Positions 6,041-9,430 of a stretch of DNA of 9,430 nucleotides are shown in pieces (position 1 is the stretch's first letter; each line of letters starts with the position of its first letter). The DNA comes from an uncultured Oscillospiraceae bacterium (GTDB taxonomy: Bacteria > Bacillota > Clostridia > Oscillospirales > Acutalibacteraceae), in the NCBI GenBank assembly GCA_900555705.1, contig USLV01000029.1, positions 1-9,430 on the forward strand, written 5' to 3'. Below the pieces are notes generated by a model. The model saw only the letters and a program-made list of their open reading frames with translations. It was not told the origin of the DNA and ran no database searches. Position numbers and translations under genes: made by a program.

Positions 6041-6185
6041 CTCCCCTCAGTGAACAGGGGGAAACACGGTTTTTCGGAGGGGAACAGACGCCCGACTGCG
6101 TTCTCCTTCTTACCCGGCACGAGCCAGGCGACCTTGTCGGCCGCCCGGACCTGTCCGCAGCGTTTTCCTTTGTCCACCGGGGGTA

Positions 6186-6214
6186 TTGACTTTTGAATGC
6201 GTCGAACATATAAT
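6186..6214 (+). promoter_or_regulatory. Sigma-A-type promoter of the TetR-ABC operon
   Basis: TTGACT (6186-6191) and TATAAT (6209-6214) are separated by exactly 17 bp, close to a full consensus promoter. Transcription should start near 6221, giving a leader of about 40 nt before the TetR ATG at 6262. A promoter this strong upstream of a regulator gene fits tight autorepression. Confidence 0.85.
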
Positions 6215-6235
6215 TAGAACATCCGTTATAGAACG
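6204..6235. promoter_or_regulatory. Candidate TetR operator with repeated GAAC boxes
   Basis: GAACAT occurs at 6204-6209 and 6217-6222, and GAAC again at 6231-6234, spaced 13 and 14 bp. The last box is part of a short inverted repeat, CGTT-ATAG-AACG (6224-6235). The cluster covers the -10 element and start site, where a repressor encoded by the next gene would block transcription. The symmetry is short, so this is only a candidate. Confidence 0.4.
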
Positions 6236-6261
6236 ATAGATTTTGAATGGAGTTAAGCACT

Positions 6262-6843
6262 ATGCCGCCAAAAGCAAAATTCACCAGAGAACAAATCACA
6301 CGTGCTTCTTTAGCGATCATACGAGAGCAGGGAATGAAAAGTCTGACCGCGAGAACACTTGCCAGGCAGCTTGGAAGCTCTTCCTGCCCGATTTTTACGG
6401 TATTTGACAATATGGAGGAAGTACAGCAAGCTGTGCTGGAAGCAGCGAAAGCCTGCTATAGAGGCTATGTGGAACGGGGGCTTGCCGATACCCCTGCTTT
6501 TAAGGGCGTTGGCACACAGTACATTCTTTTTGCCATACAGGAGCCCCGGCTGTTTCAGCTTTTGTTTATGCGCGAACAGACCGTTGTCCCCAGTCTTGAC
6601 GGCGTGTTGCCCCTGATAGATGAAAGCTACGAAAGAATCCTTGCTTCCATCACGGAGGGATATGGACTTGACATGAAAGCCGCAGGAAAATTGTACCGCC
6701 ATTTGTGGATTTACTCTCATGGTATCGCAACCCTTTGCGCCACAGAGATGTGCCGTTTTACGGGCGAGGAAATCAGTGAAATGATAACAGAGGTATGTAT
6801 CAGCCTGTTAAAAACTATAAAAGAGGTAGATAACCATGATTGA
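6262..6843 (+). CDS. TetR/AcrR-family transcriptional regulator
   Basis: 193 residues, the usual TetR length. The N-terminal domain shows FTREQITRASLAIIREQGMK (7-26), then SLTARTLARQLGSSSCPIF (27-45), the DNA-binding helix-turn-helix, and TVFDNMEEV (46-54). The C-terminal ligand and dimer domain has EPRLFQLLFM (94-103) and LWIYSHGIATL (148-158), common in Firmicutes TetR proteins with a TetR_C-type helical domain. I chose ATG 6262 because GGAG lies 9 nt upstream; ATG 6247 is in frame but lacks a ribosome binding site. It overlaps the ABC gene by 8 bp, so the regulator and transporter are made together. It probably represses its own operon and responds to a substrate of the transporter (inference). 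Confidence 0.93.
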   Translation: MPPKAKFTREQITRASLAIIREQGMKSLTARTLARQLGSSSCPIFTVFDNMEEVQQAVLEAAKACYRGYVERGLADTPAFKGVGTQYILFAIQEPRLFQLLFMREQTVVPSLDGVLPLIDESYERILASITEGYGLDMKAAGKLYRHLWIYSHGIATLCATEMCRFTGEEISEMITEVCISLLKTIKEVDNHD

Positions 6844-7528
6844 ACTGAAAGGAATTACAAAATTCTACGGAAGCGGGAATGCTCGTTTTCAAGTATTAAA
6901 AGATATCCATCTCACAATCGAGGACGGGAGTTTTTCTGTTATTTTGGGTGCTTCGGGCTCCGGCAAATCCACCCTCTTAAATGTAATGTCGGGACTGGAG
7001 CGCCCTGAAAGCGGTCAGGTAATTTACGATGGAAAAGATATTACCGCACTTTCCGAGTGCGAATTAACTGCGTTTCGCAAAGAAAATGTAGGCTTTATTT
7101 TTCAACAGTATTATCTGCTTCCCCATATGACGGTTGCCAAAAATGTAAAGATGGGAGCGGATTTAGCCGCAAACAACAACTATACAGCCATGATCGAAGC
7201 GGTTGGCCTGAAGGATAAGCTGCATAAATATCCAAACGAGCTTTCCGGCGGCGAGCAGCAGCGCGTATCCATTGCCCGTGCCCTCGCCAAAAAGCCACGC
7301 GTTCTGTTTCTCGACGAGCCGACCGGGGCGTTAGATGAAGCCACCGGCAGGCAGGTTCTGGATTATATTCGCAATTTGCAGAACAAGCATGGGTTTACCG
7401 TAGTCATGGTCACGCATAATCTGAATATTGCCGAGATGGCAAAAACAGTCATAAAAATGAACAGCGGAAAAATCTCGGAAATTACCATAAACAAAACGCA
7501 GAAAACCGCTTATGAGATCGGGTGGTGA
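6836..7528 (+). CDS. ABC transporter ATP-binding protein (MacB/LolD-type)
   Basis: 230 residues, a complete single nucleotide-binding domain. Walker A is GASGSGKST (38-46), the Q-loop is FIFQQ (87-91), the signature is LSGGEQQRVSIARAL (136-150), Walker B is VLFLDEPTGALD (156-167), and the H-loop His is 194 (VTHN). The order and the LDEPTGALD sequence are typical of the MacB/LolD/FtsE group, which works with FtsX-type permeases and powers export or mechanotransmission instead of import. Its ATG lies within the end of the TetR gene, with AGAGG upstream. The permease starts 4 bp after its stop. Two copies would pair with the permease at the cytoplasmic membrane. Confidence 0.96.
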   Translation: MIELKGITKFYGSGNARFQVLKDIHLTIEDGSFSVILGASGSGKSTLLNVMSGLERPESGQVIYDGKDITALSECELTAFRKENVGFIFQQYYLLPHMTVAKNVKMGADLAANNNYTAMIEAVGLKDKLHKYPNELSGGEQQRVSIARALAKKPRVLFLDEPTGALDEATGRQVLDYIRNLQNKHGFTVVMVTHNLNIAEMAKTVIKMNSGKISEITINKTQKTAYEIGW

Positions 7529-7532
7529 GCAT

Positions 7533-8672
7533 ATGGTCATCGGAATAAAAGACCTGACGAAGCTTTTCGGAATAACGATTATGACCTGCTGTGCCGTTTT
7601 TATCTGTGCACTGTTTTTGAACTATAATATGGATATCGTGGGGATCAGAGAAAGCCTCGTATCACCGCAGGAGATCATCATGTATGACGCATTGGTAGCG
7701 ACGGGCAAGGTTGTTGCTTTGGTTACGGGCAGCTGTCTGGTTGCCACAACAATCGTTCTGCTGATCTTCTATGTGAAAAATTACATTGACAGCCATCAGA
7801 AAGAGCTTGGCATTTTGAAGGCCCTGGGCTATTCCAATTTTCATATCGCAAAGCACTTCTCTGTGTTTGGATTCAGTGTTTTGGCAGGTTCGGCTTCCGG
7901 CTTTGTCGGCGCGCTCTGTTATATGCCGACCTTTTATGAGGTACAGAATGCAGAGGGCCTTTTTCCGCAGATGTCTCCGCATTTTCACCTGGGACTTTGC
8001 CTTTCTCTGCTTATTCTGCCGACCGTATTCTTTGCCATGCTTTCCGTGCTGTATGCATTTGTCAAGCTGAAAAGACCTGTGATGGCACTGCTGAGAGAAA
8101 TGCAGAATGTCAAGGTAACCGTAAGCAAAAGAGAAACGAATGAACGCCCCTTTTTATTGGATTTAAAAAGAACCACTTTAAAAAGCAGAAAAACGCTGGT
8201 GTTTTTCGTCGGCTTTTCCGCCTTTTGCTTTTCCGCTATGACGCAGATGTCCATGTCCATGGACGATTTGGCAAGCGAAAGCTTTTCGTGGATGATGATT
8301 TCAATCGGGCTGCTATTGGCATTTATGACACTTCTGATGTCCCTGACAAGCGTAATCAAAGCGAACACAAAGACAATCGCCATGATGAAGGTTTTCGGTT
8401 ATTCCGAAAAAGAATGCAGTTCCTCTATTCTCGGCGGGTATCGCCCTGTTTCGTATATAGGTTTTGCCGTCGGAACAGCCTATCAATATCTTCTGCTCAG
8501 AATCATGGTAGACGTCGTATTTGCCGATTTTGAAAATATGCCGGTATACCGCTTTGATTGTAAGGCAATGGTACTGACGCTGGTTCTCTTTATTGCGGTA
8601 TATGAAGGTATTATCTATTGCTATTCGAAGAAAATCGGCAAGCAGTCTGTCAAAAGCATTATGCTGGAATAA
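7533..8672 (+). CDS. FtsX-type ABC transporter permease
   Basis: 379 residues with about eight predicted membrane helices: near 11-30, 59-81, 109-131, 153-177, 219-238, 251-273, 303-330 and 346-364. Two copies of the FtsX coupling-helix motif are visible, KELGILKALGYSN (90-102) and TKTIAMMKVFGYSEKE (279-294), so the protein is an internal duplication of the FtsX domain. It lacks the large extracellular domain of MacB and the long loop of BceB, which argues against a periplasmic adaptor role. The C-terminus SIMLE is typical of this Firmicutes family, so it looks intact. I chose ATG 7533 because GGTGGTGA precedes it and it follows the ATPase stop by 4 bp; ATG 7512 would overlap that gene and has no ribosome binding site. 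Substrate unknown; a peptide, lipid or antimicrobial is likely. No clear terminator follows. Confidence 0.92.
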   Translation: MVIGIKDLTKLFGITIMTCCAVFICALFLNYNMDIVGIRESLVSPQEIIMYDALVATGKVVALVTGSCLVATTIVLLIFYVKNYIDSHQKELGILKALGYSNFHIAKHFSVFGFSVLAGSASGFVGALCYMPTFYEVQNAEGLFPQMSPHFHLGLCLSLLILPTVFFAMLSVLYAFVKLKRPVMALLREMQNVKVTVSKRETNERPFLLDLKRTTLKSRKTLVFFVGFSAFCFSAMTQMSMSMDDLASESFSWMMISIGLLLAFMTLLMSLTSVIKANTKTIAMMKVFGYSEKECSSSILGGYRPVSYIGFAVGTAYQYLLLRIMVDVVFADFENMPVYRFDCKAMVLTLVLFIAVYEGIIYCYSKKIGKQSVKSIMLE

Positions 8673-8728
8673 TGGCTCTCTAAAAAGGCAGCCCGGAAAA
8701 CGTCAATAGGTTCTTCTTCGCCCCCCGG

Positions 8729-8757
8729 TTGCGTAATCAAACCAGTTCTGTTATAAT
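8729..8757 (+). promoter_or_regulatory. Promoter of the epimerase gene
   Basis: TTGCGT (8729-8734) and TATAAT (8752-8757) are separated by 17 bp, and the -10 is extended (TGTTATAAT, from 8749). Transcription would start near 8764, giving a leader of about 30 nt. It makes the epimerase independent of the ABC operon. Confidence 0.8.
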
Positions 8758-8792
8758 CATAGTATATCAATTTTCCGAAAGGGGACGGGCGT

Positions 8793-9430
8793 ATGTTCCA
8801 GACGCTGGAGCCGGACAAGCGAATCCTCATTACCGGTGCCGCCGGTTTTATCGGGTTTCATCTCGCGGAGAAGCTGCTGAAGCAGGGCTTTTCGGTTGTT
8901 GGCTTTGACAATGTCAACGACTATTATGACGTGCGGCTGAAGGAGGCACGACTGGCCATCCTCGGCGGCTACGACCGCTTCACCTTTATCCGCGGCAATC
9001 TTGCGGATAAGGAGCTGGTGATGCACACCTTTGCGGAGGGCCGTTTCGACGTTGTCGTCAATCTCGCGGCACAGGCCGGCGTCCGCTATTCCATCACCAA
9101 TCCCGACGCCTATATCGAATCCAACATCGTCGGCTTTTTCCATATTCTCGAGGCCTGCCGGGCACATCCCGTATCGCATCTGCTCTACGCCTCCTCCTCG
9201 TCGGTCTACGGCAATCAGGAGAAAACGCCGTTTTCCACCGAAGATGACGTGAGCCACCCGATCAGCCTATATGCCGCCACCAAGAAGTCGAACGAACTGA
9301 TGGCCTATACCTACAGCCATCTCTACGGCATTCCCACGACCGGACTGCGGTTTTTTACAGTCTACGGTCCCTTCGGGCGGCCGGACATGGCCTATTTCGG
9401 CTTCACAAACAAGCTGATCCGAGGCGAGAC
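8793..9430 (+). CDS. UDP-glucuronate 4-epimerase-like SDR enzyme (3' end beyond window)
   Basis: An open frame of 212 codons plus two bases runs off the window end. It is an extended short-chain dehydrogenase. The NAD-binding motif is ITGAAGFIGFHL (13-24), followed by FDNVNDYYDVRLK (38-50), NLAAQAGVRYSI (90-101), YASSSSVYG (132-140), the catalytic Tyr160 and Lys164 in LYAATKKSNELM (159-170), and LRFFTVYGPFGRPDMAYF (185-202). NDYYDVxLK and GPxGRPDMA set UDP-glucuronate 4-epimerases of capsule loci apart from ordinary GalE. The enzyme interconverts UDP-glucuronate and UDP-galacturonate in the cytosol for acidic polysaccharides. Full-length relatives have about 340-360 residues, so roughly 40 percent is missing. 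The start has AAAGGGG 8 nt upstream. GalE-like activity on neutral sugars cannot be fully excluded. Confidence 0.92.
   Translation, partial: MFQTLEPDKRILITGAAGFIGFHLAEKLLKQGFSVVGFDNVNDYYDVRLKEARLAILGGYDRFTFIRGNLADKELVMHTFAEGRFDVVVNLAAQAGVRYSITNPDAYIESNIVGFFHILEACRAHPVSHLLYASSSSVYGNQEKTPFSTEDDVSHPISLYAATKKSNELMAYTYSHLYGIPTTGLRFFTVYGPFGRPDMAYFGFTNKLIRGE

Larger units (their letters stand above)
5888..6261. other. Divergent intergenic region between the ThuA gene and the TetR gene
   Basis: This 374-bp gap holds the ThuA promoter (5940-5948), a cre-like site (6027-6040), and the promoter and leader of the TetR operon (6186-6261). The middle, about 6041-6183, is GC-rich and has several short inverted repeats: CCCCTC (6044-6049) with GAGGGG (6077-6082), and CGGAC-CT-GTCCG near 6145-6156. 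A minus-strand frame of 63 codons runs through it, but it has no convincing start signal and resembles nothing I recognise. I cannot assign this middle part. Confidence 0.6.

Noticed and set aside
5986..6177. Minus-strand ORF of 63 codons in the divergent gap
   Set aside because: No convincing ribosome binding site or family resemblance, and it lies just upstream of the ThuA promoter. I kept the region as unassigned and did not call a gene.
8673..8728. Terminator after the permease gene
   Set aside because: I searched the 56 bp after the stop and found no hairpin with a T-run; termination there may be Rho-dependent, or read-through may occur.
8757..9257. Minus-strand ORF of 166 codons
   Set aside because: It is antisense to the epimerase, which carries clear NAD-binding and YxxxK motifs.

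Overview
The window looks like one end of a draft contig from a gut-type Clostridia (Lachnospiraceae/Oscillospiraceae-like) bacterium. This is inferred from moderate GC that changes by region, strong AGGAG-type ribosome binding sites, sigma-A-like promoters and the protein families present; no rRNA or other taxonomic marker is present. The first 49 bases are not biological. They are the end of an Illumina P7/Nextera adapter with its index and the 19-bp Tn5 mosaic end, so the assembly breaks at position 50 inside a gene.

Region A (50-3865, minus strand) is a tightly packed surface-glycan operon. Read in its own direction it encodes a DegT/DnrJ-type sugar aminotransferase, a membrane-anchored initiating phosphosugar transferase, a GT4 glycosyltransferase, a TagD-like cytidylyltransferase, and the first 33 residues of a probable CDP-alcohol phosphotransferase cut off by the adapter. 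The first four genes overlap at ATGA junctions. One good promoter (TTGATT-17-TATACT) precedes the operon. The order suggests that an amino sugar is made, placed on a lipid carrier and extended, and that a CDP-activated alcohol is made and transferred.

Region B (3902-5948, minus strand) is a two-gene operon: a ThuA-domain protein followed by a Gfo/Idh/MocA oxidoreductase, a ThuA/ThuB-like pair pointing to oxidation or processing of a sugar or glycoside. It has an extended -10 promoter, a cre-like site upstream, and one strong plus one weak terminator.

Region C (6186-8672, plus strand) is a TetR-type regulator followed by an ABC ATPase and an FtsX-type permease, with a consensus promoter carrying repeated GAAC boxes. 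It is a compact, self-regulated exporter or peptide-sensing cassette. Its sample GC is well below that of region B, which suggests an insertion.

Region D (8729-9430, plus strand) is a UDP-glucuronate 4-epimerase-like gene with its own promoter, cut by the window end. It would supply UDP-galacturonate and suggests further surface polysaccharide genes beyond the window.

I found no tRNA, rRNA, CRISPR array, transposase or phage gene. The 374-bp divergent gap at 5888-6261 contains promoters, a cre-like site and a GC-rich stretch of about 140 bp that I cannot assign.
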